A stretch of 64,000 nt of DNA, from NCBI GenBank assembly GCA_021613375.1, contig CM038716.1, positions 3,463,184 to 3,527,183 on the forward strand, given 5' to 3'. A model generated the notes under the pieces. The model was not told the DNA's origin. It did no database searches and was given only the letters and a program-made list of their open reading frames with translations. The DNA is from Megaleporinus macrocephalus. Its lineage: Eukaryota > Chordata > Actinopteri > Characiformes > Anostomidae. A program made the translations under genes and the position numbers. Below are positions 12,182 to 23,560 of the stretch, piece by piece; position 1 is the stretch's first letter; each line of letters starts with the position of its first letter.

Positions 12182-12270
12182 ACAGCCTTACGCTGCAGAC
12201 CAATTCCACTTGAGTGTAAGTGTGAATGTACATTTTCATTATAAGAGTGAGAGAATGAGTGATTGAGCAT

Positions 12271-12272
<2 letters not shown>

Positions 12273-12319
<47 letters not shown>
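12273..12319. repeat. (GT)n microsatellite
   Basis: About 22 GT units with one interruption near the start. Confidence 0.97.
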
Positions 12320-12322
<3 letters not shown>

Positions 12323-12420
12323 ATTCGTATAAAACCGCAGGTGCTCGCCTAACTCAGAAAACCTCTTAGCACCCATTCTATCGCAAATATTTTAGACACC
12401 TGCCACTTTGTCTGTGGTCC

Positions 12421-12473
12421 ACACACACACTCTCTCTCTCTCACACACACACACAAACACACACACACACACT
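12421..12473. repeat. Compound (AC)n(TC)n(AC)n microsatellite
   Basis: A CT core flanked by CA runs. Confidence 0.95.
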
Positions 12474-12592
12474 AAAATCTCCATCCATCATTATTCAGCC
12501 TGACATCTTTCAGCCTCCCCCTGTTCAATTAGGCCGCTCAGCAACTGTTGCAATGCGGAAGGAGCAGCTGCTTTTTTCCCGTGGATGGACAA

Positions 12593-12596
<4 letters not shown>

Positions 12597-12659
<63 letters not shown>
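12597..12659. repeat. (CA)n microsatellite, about 31 units
   Basis: Uninterrupted CA run. Confidence 0.98.
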
Positions 12660-12661
<2 letters not shown>

Positions 12662-12737
12662 TTGTGCCCCCTTAAATAGCCAGGACCATCCAGCAAACAC
12701 TTATTACACACTTTTATGACTGAAGATACAATAAATC

Positions 12738-12755
12738 ATATATATATATATATAA

Positions 12756-12829
<74 letters not shown>
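12738..12829. repeat. (TA)n microsatellite with one AAATAAA break
   Basis: TA run of about 90 bp, interrupted once near 12754-12760. Confidence 0.97.
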
Positions 12830-12832
<3 letters not shown>

Positions 12833-14725
12833 CAGATATTGGGTGAATAACTTTGCATAGTTACTAGGTTACTGAATACTAAGGCTTGTAATAACACACA
12901 ATAATAGAATGTATTAAATCTGAGATTTTAAGCAGTATATAATAGGACACATTGCAGTTTATTGTCCCCGAGTTCCATTTTTCTCTGGTTTTATGACCAA
13001 AAATGATCATAATTCATTTGTACACATCTTTTCACAACGATAAGGAAGGGAACCAGATGTCTGAAGAGTTACATGTCTCTGAAGTCCATCTCAAAGAAGT
13101 TGCGAAAATTTTCTTCATTGTTCTATAATAGTTTACATACTGCAATCGGGCGCTTTCATTTAAAAAAGTAAGCAAACCTTACAGTTGTCCCAGATATGGG
13201 TTAAACTGACATACAAACACCCATAAAAAATGTAACCTACATGTAGTCTATGAGCTAAGATGTTTTTGCATTTTGAGTTTCGAGCTGGAGATAAAATCTT
13301 TATAAAAATCTTTTATCTCAGGATTTATTTAGGGTCACTTAAACATAGACTGGTTTAGGGTATATTATTGTGAACTATAAAAATGGACAAAATTTCACTT
13401 TGTAGCCGCATGCAATGGACAACAGACGCTAAGCCAAAATGTGCGTCTCACAGGACACAACAAATGGATGCTACTGGTAATGTTTGCACTTTCAGCTGTT
13501 TTTATGTGTAACTCTTAGAACCCTCAGGCTAGTTTTGTGTGATTATTTTTGTATGTTGGTCAGTTACAATTACTCTCATCGAAGTGCTGTCAGGTCCATA
13601 CAGATTCCTGGCGACCATATGGACATGCTGGCCCACCTCTTCCTCTTTTATCATTTAACCAGCGTTTTGTTTCCGATGAAACAGCTCTTCTCAGCATTAG
13701 ATTATCTAGACTTTGAGTGAGAAGTGAGGCTTGATAGGTTTTCTTTGCTGTCCAAAATGTTCTTAAAAGTCAACAGTAATTACTGAAGTTCAGTGCGATC
13801 TATAATTTTCATGTCTTGCTTCATCTATTAAGAACCACAGAGAAGAACACAGTCTGGACAACTTTTCAAGCTCTGAGCCAGCCGTATTTCTTGAGTACTA
13901 GATCATCTGTTGTTAGTAATTGAGTACACAAAAGCTGTCACCAGTTCAACATCACCACAAAGGTTAATGGCCTACCTTAGTCTTCTTCATATTGAACCAA
14001 CATCCCATCATGTTCTTTACCTTTCCCTCTTATTAATGCCTTCAGGTTTACTGCCTCCTTGGCCATTTACATTAACAAAGTATTTACTTGGCACATGTTG
14101 TTATTTTCAGATGACATGAATTTTCATACGTTGATATCTTTAAAAACTTGGTCATTTTAAACCAACACGACTTTGAAAACAGTCATCAGCTCAGATATCT
14201 TTACAGAAGTGGTGATGGTGGTTTATGCAACCATGTATTATAGCATCAAAACGCAAGCAGCTGAATTTCATTGGATCCTCATGGAACTCTAATAGCCAGG
14301 TCTTGAAGTGGAAGTACTTTGGAAGTAATTTTTATTATCTTACTTTTTTAAATGAGCTGTTTATAAAATGTGACATCACGTGAAACTGAAAGATAAAGCT
14401 AGGCAGAACAAAGCTTAACTCCACTCCTGTCTTTTACCCACTTTCGGCAGGAAGTGCTCAACTGACTCAGCTCACGGCTGGATGGTTAGTCGATGAATTG
14501 CTTCAGACTGTTTCAGAGCAGGGTAATGCTAAACTGAGAGAGATAAAGCAAGAGAGAGAGAGAGACATAAATGAGAGATAGATAGACCGGATGAAAAGGA
14601 GAAAAATATTCTTGTGGTTTCAGCTGCAGCACTGCAATCACTTAAATGAGAAGTTGCGTTGACGCTAACCGCGCTGGACACATTACAAAAGAAATAAAAC
14701 AGCATGGCATGTCTGCAATACTAAT
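12830..14725. other. Unassigned noncoding DNA
   Basis: No simple repeat of note except a GA run near 14549-14565. Frames at 13484-13720 and 13910-14119 are open but have no recognisable domain or splice context. Low-copy texture; possibly old repeat remnants. Confidence 0.4.
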
Positions 14726-14759
<34 letters not shown>

Positions 14760-14809
14760 CACATACACACACACATACACACACATACACACACACACAC
14801 ACACACACA
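14726..14809. repeat. (CA)n microsatellite with ATA interruptions
   Basis: CA run of about 84 bp with one AAA and three ATA breaks. Confidence 0.97.
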
Positions 14810-15023
14810 GACTCAATCATTCTGTGGGCCTGTAATCAGCAGCATCCCCCAAAAAATCATTTTGCTCTTCTGTTTCTCATCCATCCTGTAAAGGACACAT
14901 TCACTATTTAACAAGCCCACATCCTAAACTTTAACCTTCAGTATAAAAATCTTCCTAATAATAAGTGCTTACTATTGCTTAATCAAAATAACGGTAAAGA
15001 TAGTGTAGGAGGTAACACTATAG

Positions 15024-15052
15024 ATATATATTTATATATATATATATATATA
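15024..15052. repeat. (TA)n microsatellite
   Basis: TA run with one TTT break. Confidence 0.93.
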
Positions 15053-15490
15053 AAATAAACATGAAGCATGGATCTTTCTTTAAAAACATGAAACTGAAGG
15101 CCAATCAATGATTTATGAATTCTAAATAGTGGTCCTACTGGATTGGGTTTTAATGAAGTGCGAGACCACAGAAAGAGGTGAATACCTCAGTTTTGAACAG
15201 TTCTGAATAAGGTCTGGCTTGAAAACATCAACCCTGTTCTGTAGTGTGTTAGACTAATAATAAAATTTCTCCTTTCGCCTGTACTGCTGACCACAAATTT
15301 TTTTTTTGCTCATGTCACTTTGCAAAGACATAACAATGCATTACGAATGAACCATTATTCCATTCAGTATAATTTATAAGCTGTGGGTAAACAAGTATAA
15401 TTCCGAAAATCATAGCACAGCTGCGAAATAAAAAGCTGATTTGTTAGCTTTTCTGTTCCTGCTGTAACAAATATGTAAAAAATATTTTCC
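15053..15490. other. Unassigned noncoding DNA
   Basis: No gene or element recognised. Contains a 12-base T run near 15297. Confidence 0.45.
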
Positions 15491-16150
15491 CATAAACAAC
15501 TGCAATAAACAACCTTTTATGCTAAAACCTCAAAAAACAAGTGTATACACTAGAATAGGATATATTAGTCCATAAACAACCACAATAAACATTTGTATAC
15601 ACTAGAATATGAGATATTAGTCCATAAACAACCTCAATAAACATTTGTATACACTAGAATATGAGATATTAGTCCATAAACAACCTCAAAAAACGTCTGT
15701 ATACACTAGAATATGAGATACTAGTCCATAAACAACCTCAATAAACGTCTGTATACACTAGAATATGAGATACTAGTCCATAAACAACCTCAATAAACGT
15801 CTGTATACACTACAAAAGGAGATATTAGTCCATAAACAACCTCAATAAGCATGTGTATACAATAGTATAGGAGATACTAGTCCATAAACAACTGCAACAA
15901 ACACTGCTATATACTCAAATAGGAGATATTAGTCCATAAACAACCTCAATAAGTATGTGTATACAATAGTATAGGAGATACTAGTCCATAACCAACCTCA
16001 CTAAACATCTGTGTACACTACAATAGAGCAGATTTAACCTAAATAAACATCTTTATACACTAGAATAGGAGATATTAGTCCATAAACAACTTCAATAAAC
16101 ACTCCTTCACACAAAAATGGGATACATTAGGCATTAAACAACCTTAAAAT
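15491..16150. repeat. 52-bp minisatellite, about 12 units
   Basis: The anchor TATACAC (or a close variant) falls at 15544, 15596, 15648, 15700, 15752, 15804, 15856, 15908, 15960 and 16012, exactly 52 bp apart. It next falls at 16054 after a 10-bp deletion, with one more degenerate unit beyond. Each unit also carries AGTCCATAAACAACCTCAA. Outer units are more diverged than central ones. Adjacent variants recur: the AATAGTATAGGAGATAC type appears in the units starting at 15856 and 15960, two units apart, suggesting a duplicated pair. Confidence 0.97.
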
Positions 16151-16372
16151 ACATCTAAACAATCCCAAATGTTTAATAAATATAGATAGAATGTGTAATG
16201 TATGTATATTTTGTAATGCATAATAGTTTCTTTTAGACATGATACTGATACTGAATTGTTCCCCTGCTATTCCTAGTTACACCAGTCATATTCAATATTA
16301 ACAATTATTACATCACACTCATTCTCAGTTTCAATATTTATTTTGATTTTCATGAATTTCTCTCTCTCCGGT
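16151..16372. other. Unassigned AT-rich DNA
   Basis: Nothing recognised between the 52-bp array and the following CT/GT repeat cluster. Confidence 0.45.
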
Positions 16373-16575
16373 CTGTGTGTGTGTGTCTCTCAGTAGGTGC
16401 GTATGCGTTTTAGTGTGTGTGTGTGTGTGTGTACACATTTTTAGCTTGAAGATCATCCATCACGTACGGACAGCAAGGCCACAGTGTGGGTCACCACTCA
16501 CGCCTTCATCAACTCTATTCTCTCTCCCTCTCTGTCTCTCTTTCTCTCTCCCTCTCTTTTTCCACTCACTCACCC
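16373..16575. repeat. GT and CT microsatellite cluster
   Basis: Short (GT)n at 16373-16386, (GT)n at 16412-16432 and CT-rich DNA at 16516-16572. Between them lies a non-repetitive block, about 16440-16500, with ATCACGTACGG. Confidence 0.85.
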
Positions 16576-17136
16576 CCCACCCCAAGTTTAGATAGGCTTT
16601 GTTCCATTAAACACTCACCATTTAAGAAAACCTTGTGTTTGGAAGCCTTAACTGTCATCAGCTCTGCCTCAAACTAACCGTTTCCTTCTCCATTTAAAGC
16701 TTCACGTGGACTTTGCTCTGCTTTCCCAATTTAACTTCTGCTTAAAAATAGACACTTAAACATAGACGTAGTTAGCAGATGAGTTAGATGGCCTTTAGAG
16801 ACCATGAGAAAACAGCACCGTAGGCTACTGTGAATCATAAAACTGCAATAAATATACTACAAATGTAAAAACGTTACATTATTCAATAACACTATATGTT
16901 ATATACGGTAACGTTATTTATAGATGGATATTGGGCATGAAGTCAGCTTCCTATTCACCAGCTTCCTGTTCCACCTTAAATGGAGCAGCGGTTACATTCT
17001 AGTGCCTTAGATGTTATAATAATAACTGCTGTACCATTTAAAGTGGAGCAAAAATTTTTTGAACAAGCATCCAATAGGATGCTGACCTCGGCCTCATGTG
17101 ATCCAGCTACTTTTCTTTTCTTTATTATTTGGCCTT
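16576..17136. other. Unassigned noncoding DNA
   Basis: No gene or element recognised. Short overlapping frames at 16976-17222 run into the following CA repeat and are artefacts. Confidence 0.45.
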
Positions 17137-17160
17137 CACACACACACACATACACACACA

Positions 17161-17191
<31 letters not shown>
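17137..17191. repeat. (CA)n microsatellite
   Basis: CA run with two ATA breaks. Confidence 0.97.
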
Positions 17192-17239
17192 TGTGTTTGG
17201 CTGTTTGTCTGATCTCATATGAACACTTAATAATTCAAC

Positions 17240-17405
17240 TTAAACACACAGACAGTAGAGATACAGACTCACAGGCATGCAAAGAGAAAACTATGAAAAC
17301 ACACAACAAACACAGTGGCATAATTGAAATTGAATGAAAACTGACAATGAGACTGATACACAAATGGCACACAAACACACAATAACACACAGTCACACAT
17401 ACACC
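17240..17405. repeat. Degenerate AC/AGACA low-complexity DNA
   Basis: Purine- and AC-biased sequence with many ACACA and GACAG words but no clean period. It may be an eroded microsatellite. Confidence 0.5.
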
Positions 17406-17739
17406 GACATCATCAAATAATAACAACGGTGCATCATTTACTGAATTTATTTATATAAACTTATCATTTTATGATTACCATGAAAGAAAAAAGCCTTTCA
17501 AAGGAAATTACACAAACAGCTCAAAAAATCAGTGTGTCAACTCCTTGCTGTTATTATATCTATTCTTTTTGGGTGTTTTGCTTTCAATTTTCCAAAGAAA
17601 TCTGGGAGATTATTCCAGACATCCAAAGCTCATTAAACAATTCACATTTTCTGCTTCTTACGATCCGAGTAATTTCAAACACATTCAGTGATGTTGAAAT
17701 CTGGTTAGTTTTCTTTTATCTGTTTCCTTTTCTCAGTAA
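17406..17739. other. Unassigned noncoding DNA
   Basis: Nothing recognised. Confidence 0.4.
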
Positions 17740-18057
17740 GGGCTTACACATCCTTCCAGGCTCATCATGATGAGTTGTCTTCTCATGGTGGAAGAATGGA
17801 CAGAAACACCTGTGGATGTTTTCCGATCTGAGGCAAGAGTGAAGCTTGGTTTTCTTCTCTTTCCTAAAGATCAAAGCTTTAAGTGCTGTTTATCTGATGG
17901 CGCAGGTTTGGTGGTCCACTGTAAGCAGCCATTCTATTATTATTATTTTTTATCTCTTTGGAAACTCCTGTGTTTTGCACGTATTTTCCTTCGACTTTGC
18001 CCTTCCTTATGCATGTGGATTATCTTATATCTAATCTCCTCAGAAAGGTGTAATTAG
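17740..18057. repeat. Dispersed repeat, copy A (paired with 20790-20985)
   Basis: Shares GCTGTTTATCTGATG, TTTGGTGGTC, GTATTTTCCTTC, CCTTCCTTATGCA and CTAATCTC with 20790-20985, in the same orientation and order. Open frames across it (96 and 62 residues) are not preserved in the second copy, so it is not a conserved gene. Confidence 0.7.
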
Positions 18058-18880
18058 TTGGAAAAGAGGAATGGAAAAGGCTGGGTGAAAAACACGGCTT
18101 ACGTTACACACACACACACACCACTGGACAGGACATACGAGTGAGAAAAACAAACCTATATGTGCTTCACACATATTTTGCATTGTATCCGTTTTTTCAC
18201 ACCTGCACTGACCCTTCTTATCTTTCTTTTGCTTTTTATACTCTTCTTTTCAGAGAAAACAAATGAGTTAACCCTTTAGAAGTACAGATATCCGGCTGCA
18301 TTCAACTTAACTTGGAAGTTTAAATAGTCACTGATCATGTGATTATGAAACTAACAACGTGGACACCTCAGAGAAGACAGCAGTCTGCTGATTCCAAGAC
18401 CATATATCCAGTTTTCTGTTTGCTTTCATTTTAAAATCCCCCCCGCTGACCTAAAACACTGCAAAGATCAGATATTAAACATTGTTATCTGCTGTTTGCC
18501 AAAGACTGCAGTAATAAGTCATATGTCGACTATAATCGTTTGACTAATCCTTTGAAGACAGTAACTTTTGTGGTGTTGTGGTGCTCTAAAATCCTGTGGA
18601 TCTCTGTCGCACAAGAGGGTCTTGGCAAGGCCGGCTAGGGTGCGCCTAAGGTGGATACAAGGGACTCTGATTCCCTAAAGTTAACAATCCAATCCAAGGG
18701 ATCTGTGGGAAATAGCACCTCATGCTCTACTGACATATGGAGTTTCTAAGTCGGATATTTAAAGTTGTTTTATTTATGCGTCATGAGTGATTAGTCGATA
18801 TCTGTTTGACTTACATCACATAACTGTCAGCTTAACATGACCCCGATCAGCCTTGGACTTAATTTACTATAGTACTGAAG
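18058..18880. other. Unassigned noncoding DNA
   Basis: A short (AC)n lies near 18104-18121. No gene recognised. Position 18881 begins the left target duplication of the next element. Confidence 0.45.
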
Positions 18881-18888
18881 TCGTCTTT

Positions 18889-19363
18889 TAGAGATGGAAG
18901 GATCGATCGGCTATGTATCGGTATCGGCCGTTTTTTAGTCAAAAAATGTGATCGCCGATTGGCCGATATTTCTCCAATTTAGCCGATCCCGAGACTGATC
19001 GATGGCGTTAAACAAATGAGCCTAATTTCATGACTGCAGTTTAATGACTGCAGTCTTGACTGCATGTATTTAATTAGCTTTTTTTATTTTAAATTAAGGG
19101 TCTAAATTTAATGAGAGCAGTATTGGGATATTTGTTTGATTTACTTTGTTTATTTACTATTCATTTAGTTTCATATGATCTTGTTAAAAATGGTAATAAA
19201 CCAGTTTGGACCACATTTCATGACTTGCTTGCGCTAATAACTACATGTAGCCCTGCTGTGGTGTATACCCCGCCCTTTGATCGGTATCGGCTATCGGCTG
19301 ATCGTGATAAAAGGTGATCTGTGATCGGAATCGGCCTCAAAAACGCCAATCGGTCCATATCTA
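18889..19363. mobile_element. hAT-like non-autonomous transposon, 475 bp
   Basis: Perfect 8-bp direct repeats TCGTCTTT flank it at 18881-18888 and 19364-19371. The left end reads TAGAGATGGAAGGATCGATCGG. The reverse complement of the right end reads TAGATATGGACCGATTGG. An 8-bp duplication with TAG...CTA termini fits the hAT superfamily. The ends are rich in ATCGG/CCGAT words that could fold back. It has no transposase coding capacity, so mobility would have depended on an autonomous relative. Confidence 0.9.
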
Positions 19364-19371
19364 TCGTCTTT

Positions 19372-20789
19372 AAGCAGTTCCTAATCAGTTACATTTACAT
19401 TCTGTACTGGCAGCTTCAGGCCTGATTTCTGATATCAAACATTGACAAATAATATGTTGTAGTCTAAATCATGTTAAAGTTTTAAAAGTTTTTAAAATTT
19501 TAGGTAAGACACCCCAAAACATTTTTATTTCCCATTTCTTCAATGAACTGGGCCGAGTCTGGGATGTTTACATACCAACCGGCACCCTTGGTTTGGAGGA
19601 ATGTAAGGTACGTCACTGTATTTGCTATGTATAGCCATAAAGAGATAACAAAACATTTCCACTATAAAAACAATTTGGTTTGAAAACTATCAGGACGATA
19701 CACTGCATGAGTCTAGGTTCAATAAAACTGAAAAAAAAAAAAAAAACACTTTGTGACACAAGTTTTCTACCTAAGTTTAGCCAAAGCTTTCCTGACTAAA
19801 CACAAGGCTTGTTTGATGAGGTCAGCAACAAATCGGTAATTATGAGTTTCAATATGTGAATACAGTAACCACATACACTACACATTTGAAAAGACCACCA
19901 GCTGTATACACTACATTACACTCACTTCAAACACACATTTCCTCAACATTCCACACACACACACACCTGCTTTCTCCATGACTACTCCTTTATGTATCTC
20001 TATCTCCATTCCCTGCCTCACCATTGAGAAATCATCACCAAATATTGTCTTTCTTCCATTCCTTTATACCCTCCACCCCACGTTTAAAGAGAGAGGTGAA
20101 AAAAACACCTGTCTACATTCTTCATGCTTTCACAGCTTCTTATCAGAACAAGGATGAGGTGGAGGTAGAAAAGAAAAAGGAAATAGAGCTGAGATGGAAA
20201 GATGGAAGAGGAAAGAAAGAAAAGACAGAGATGAATCATTGGGTGAATGACTTGGATAAAAGAGCCTGGATAAAAGTTCCAAACAGACTGTAAACATACA
20301 CTTCGCTCACAGACACGCTTGTGTATGTACTGCTGAGTGATAGGCTGATAATTGGGTACTGTTGTGCTTAGATACAGCTTGGATTCTGTCCAAAGTAGGT
20401 CAAAGATTTTGGTAGGCTTTATCTAACATACTGCAGTACCATAGCAAAAAAAGTAAATTAAAAATAAAAATAAATAAATAAATAAAAAGGATTTAAAATA
20501 AACAAGTGTGTTATAAAAATCCAAGGTATTCATTAAGATAAAAAAATAAGCTACATATATACAAAAGAAATAGGTTTATAAGTTACATGGGGAGAGGTTA
20601 GGTTCCATTGTTTTAAAGTAAGTACCACAACAGAAACATGTTTGGATGATAGAAGTTACACACATACTTTTTAACCTTTTTTTTTAAAAACATCATTAAG
20701 TAATTTCAGCAGTGGAGAGACCCATTCCACCTTGCTGCAGTTTTATTTTGGCGCCTCAGCTTAATGTCCTCCTCTCTTTAAAAGATAAA
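19372..20789. other. Unassigned noncoding DNA
   Basis: Contains a 17-base A run near 19730-19746 and a short AATA repeat at 20461-20486. A 89-residue Lys/Glu-rich frame at 20024-20293 follows purine-biased DNA. No gene recognised. Confidence 0.45.
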
Positions 20790-20985
20790 AGCTGTGATAA
20801 AAGTGCTGTGCTGTTTATCTGATGAGGACAGCTTTGGTGGTCTACAACGTCCTGCAGGTGGTTGTTAGTGAGTCCCATTTAATCTTTAATTCTTTAGTTC
20901 CAGTTTTGGAATCTCTTGTTTTTTGTTGTATTTTCCTTCCTTATGCAAGTTGTATTATACCTAATCTCAGAAATATCACCTGAAA
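20790..20985. repeat. Dispersed repeat, copy B (paired with 17740-18057)
   Basis: Carries the same ordered words as copy A. About 2.9 kb separates the copies. Family not identified. Confidence 0.7.
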
Positions 20986-21439
20986 AAAGAATAACCTAAT
21001 ATTTGATGGACGTTTTGACTGAAACACATGAATTTTTGTCTCTGACATTAAAAGTAAACCATTTTCCTTTACAGCCAGCATTTCGGAAATACAAAGTTTT
21101 TTTCATGACTGTGACAACATACTCAACTCTCTCTCTCTCTCTCTGTAATTCTGAATGTATAATACAGACATTTATCTGATTGTGTGCTGACCCATGTTAT
21201 ATTTACTTAAACAAAGGTTTGTGTATCTGCCGTATGTGTAATCAGTGCTGTCAGACCCTGATTCACACTGTATGATGTGGATTAGACCTCTAAGGGCTCC
21301 AGGTACCACAACCCCCCCAGAACCACTGAACACACACTGAACCTCAAACACCTCTATCTCTCCAACACACACACAGAGCTTCAAACAGCTACTGTATGTC
21401 TCTCCAACATATACACACGCACACACACTGTCCACCCAC
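20986..21439. other. Unassigned noncoding DNA with (CT)9
   Basis: CT run at 21126-21144 and loose ACACA stretches at 21365-21428. No gene recognised. Confidence 0.5.
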
Positions 21440-21640
21440 CCAGCACTAGTCCTGCACTTGACCTCTTCATGTCACTCAATCCAATAGCCAATATTTGCCT
21501 GGTTCATCATAAATATTAAATATGCGCGGAGCAAATATTTGAGTTTGGCCAGTTTGCAAAGTGCTGATGAATCAGTGTATTCAGAAGCAGAGAGAAGGAG
21601 AGATGAGCCCTTCCAACACACACATACAACTCATACAGAC
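21440..21640. promoter_or_regulatory. Candidate conserved noncoding element
   Basis: Non-repetitive and rich in palindromic AT words: CCAATAGCCAATATTTGCC, AAATATTAAATATGCG, CAAATATTTGAG, then a TTTGGCC/TTTGC pair resembling NFI half-sites. No open frame. The density of such motifs is typical of enhancers; inferred from motifs only. Confidence 0.3.
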
Positions 21641-22289
21641 ACTCACACACAATGTTTTTCAGGAATTTCTTGTCATATTATTATTTTTTTTTATTTTAAT
21701 CAATAACACAATTTTTATTTAAAGTTTTATATTTTAAGTTTTGTTTTTATTGTTTAATATACTTCCAAAAAAAAAAACCAGTGAGTCCAGTGATGGCATG
21801 CCTTATATCACTCAAGACGATACTTGGTATTGCACATAGTAATTAGAAGGCCACAGCAAACTGGCAGTGTCTAATAATTGGAAACAATTAAAAAACTTTC
21901 TTTTTTTTTTAGTGCTATCTTTGTTCGCCATTCACAAATATACCAAGACGTTACTCCGAGCACTCAACATGACACTCAACATGACCGAGCACTCAACATA
22001 ACACGCGCCTTGGTATACTTTGCCATCACTACATTAGACGCTAGTCTTTTAGATAAAAATATGAATGCTGATTACTCGCCTAACCTTTTTTTGCTTGTAT
22101 CATTCAGGTGGCAAGAAGCCAGTTAGTAAAGAGGTGGTAAACTGATACCAAGTGAGCTAAGTAATGCTGAACACTTTATTTGATTCAGTTCATATCAGTA
22201 GACTTAAAAGTGAATGTGAATTTGCTGTTTATCGAATCTCCCTCTTGGCTTTCAATAGAACTACTCTACTACTTTTTGTGATGCCGCAC
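21641..22289. other. AT-rich unassigned DNA
   Basis: T-rich at 21680-21775 with an A run near 21766. A small direct repeat (ACTCAACATGAC twice, near 21960-21990) is present. No gene. Confidence 0.45.
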
Positions 22290-22680
22290 GGCGCATTTGG
22301 TGTGCGGCGGCCTTTAGGCCTGTGTGCAGCTGCTCTGCCATGAAAAAACCCCATTCCATGATGCTCATGATCCACAGTACTTGTACTGATGTTAATTCCA
22401 GAGGCAGTTCGGAAGTCGCTTCAGCGCTTGAAGTCTCCTTACAGTTGACCAGGGCAGATGTAGCAGGGCAGAAATGCCATGTACTGAAATAGATGCCACC
22501 CGACGCCACGTCCACTTCTCTCAGCGCCACAGCACTGAGCTCTTCCACTGGCAGTGTTTGTCTATGGAGATAAGTGCATAGCTATGGCTGTGGCTGATAC
22601 ACCTGAACAAACCTAATCCAGCATATCTTCAAAACAGCAACAAAAGAGGCCAAAAATTTCTATTGGTCCATTCATAAAAA
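22290..22680. repeat. Dispersed repeat fragment (with 27230-27510)
   Basis: Shares TGTTTGTCTATGGAGAT (TGTTTGTTTATGGAGAT in the other copy) and GTGGCTGATACACCTGA (GCGGCTGAAACACCTGA). It is followed by a TATCTTCAAAA and TTCTATTGGTCC-type segment. A 95-residue minus-strand frame lies inside it and is not called as a gene. Confidence 0.55.
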
Positions 22681-22896
22681 AAAATTATGCATAGTTTAAC
22701 TGGCAGCTACTTTGTTCAAATGATACAGAAAAATAAAAATCAACAAAAATGCCTTACCATATTGGTGGGCTACATTTGGCATTACAGCCCCCCAAATAAC
22801 AAGATTAAAGACAAGGTTTGCATTTACTCTCATGGCTACTTCCCTTGGCCACTTCTGCTGCTGACTGGATGCAAGTTATCCACCCAGAACCTGTAT

Positions 22897-22944
22897 ACTT
22901 ACTATACTATACTTACTATACTATACTATATTTACTATACTTAC
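22897..22944. repeat. ACTATACT short tandem repeat
   Basis: Repeating TACTATACT words over about 48 bp. Confidence 0.85.
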
Positions 22945-23129
22945 AAATATTCCAAATTAGTCTTAACATTTGTCTGTACCCAAACTAGAAACAGAACAAG
23001 AATTTTTCATTCAGCTTTAGAGCAAAGACGCTTCTTGAGCCTGAAACAGCACTGTGTGCTCGTACTGGGTAAGTGAAAGTTAATCCCTTTGACCCACTGT
23101 AATTACGACCCCTCTCTCCCCACCACAGA

Positions 23130-23290
23130 ACATCCTAAATCACAAACACACACACTAGTTCATCTCCTTAACCTGTGTGCCGCCAGTGAGAGAGGTGAGA
23201 GGTCACTGTCGTGACACTGTGATGGCTGGGTGACCTCACTGCGGTGTAGGCCACTGGCCCTCCGGCACTAGAACCATTAGACCACTGCTA
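23130..23290. promoter_or_regulatory. Candidate regulatory block
   Basis: Contains GAGGTCACTGTCGTGACAC and GGGTGACCTCACTG, which hold several AGGTCA-type nuclear-receptor half-sites in both orientations. Non-repetitive. Motif inference only. Confidence 0.2.
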
Positions 23291-23316
23291 ATAGAGTAAA
23301 GGTTAATATGCTGCAA

Positions 23317-23360
23317 TGTGTGTGTGGGTGTGTGTGTGTGTATGAGAGAGAGAGAGAGAC
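23317..23360. repeat. Compound (GT)n(GA)n microsatellite
   Basis: A GT run switches to a GA run. Confidence 0.95.
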
Positions 23361-23464
23361 AGAAAGAGAAATACATAAATAGTGAGATGAATGGTACAGA
23401 AGTCACTGGTGTTGGCTATAATGGAAAATACAGCAATTAGCCAAATGAGAGGCCATATGTTACA

Positions 23465-23560
23465 CCCTCAGATAAAAAGGTACTAAACTGGGGTCACTGA
23501 GGTTGTATGCTTAGGAGTACATGCCAGTACCTTTGGTTAGAACACAACTGTACCATATTT
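23465..23560. repeat. GGTAC-type dispersed repeat remnant
   Basis: Contains AAAGGTACTAAACTG, AGTACATGCCAGTACCTTTGG and AACTGTACC, arranged partly as inverted copies. It resembles common fish repeats with GTACCTTT cores; this is recall, not checked. Confidence 0.35.

Noticed and set aside
15491..16150. CRISPR-like regular array
   Set aside because: The whole 52-bp unit repeats without unique spacers, the context is vertebrate and no cas-like genes are present. It is a minisatellite.
17767..18057. 96-codon frame as a gene
   Set aside because: It lies within a dispersed repeat, and the frame is not kept in the second copy at 20790-20985.
20024..20293. 89-codon Lys/Glu-rich frame as a small gene
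   Set aside because: The charged stretch reflects purine-rich DNA. No domain, splice site pair or conserved start context is seen.
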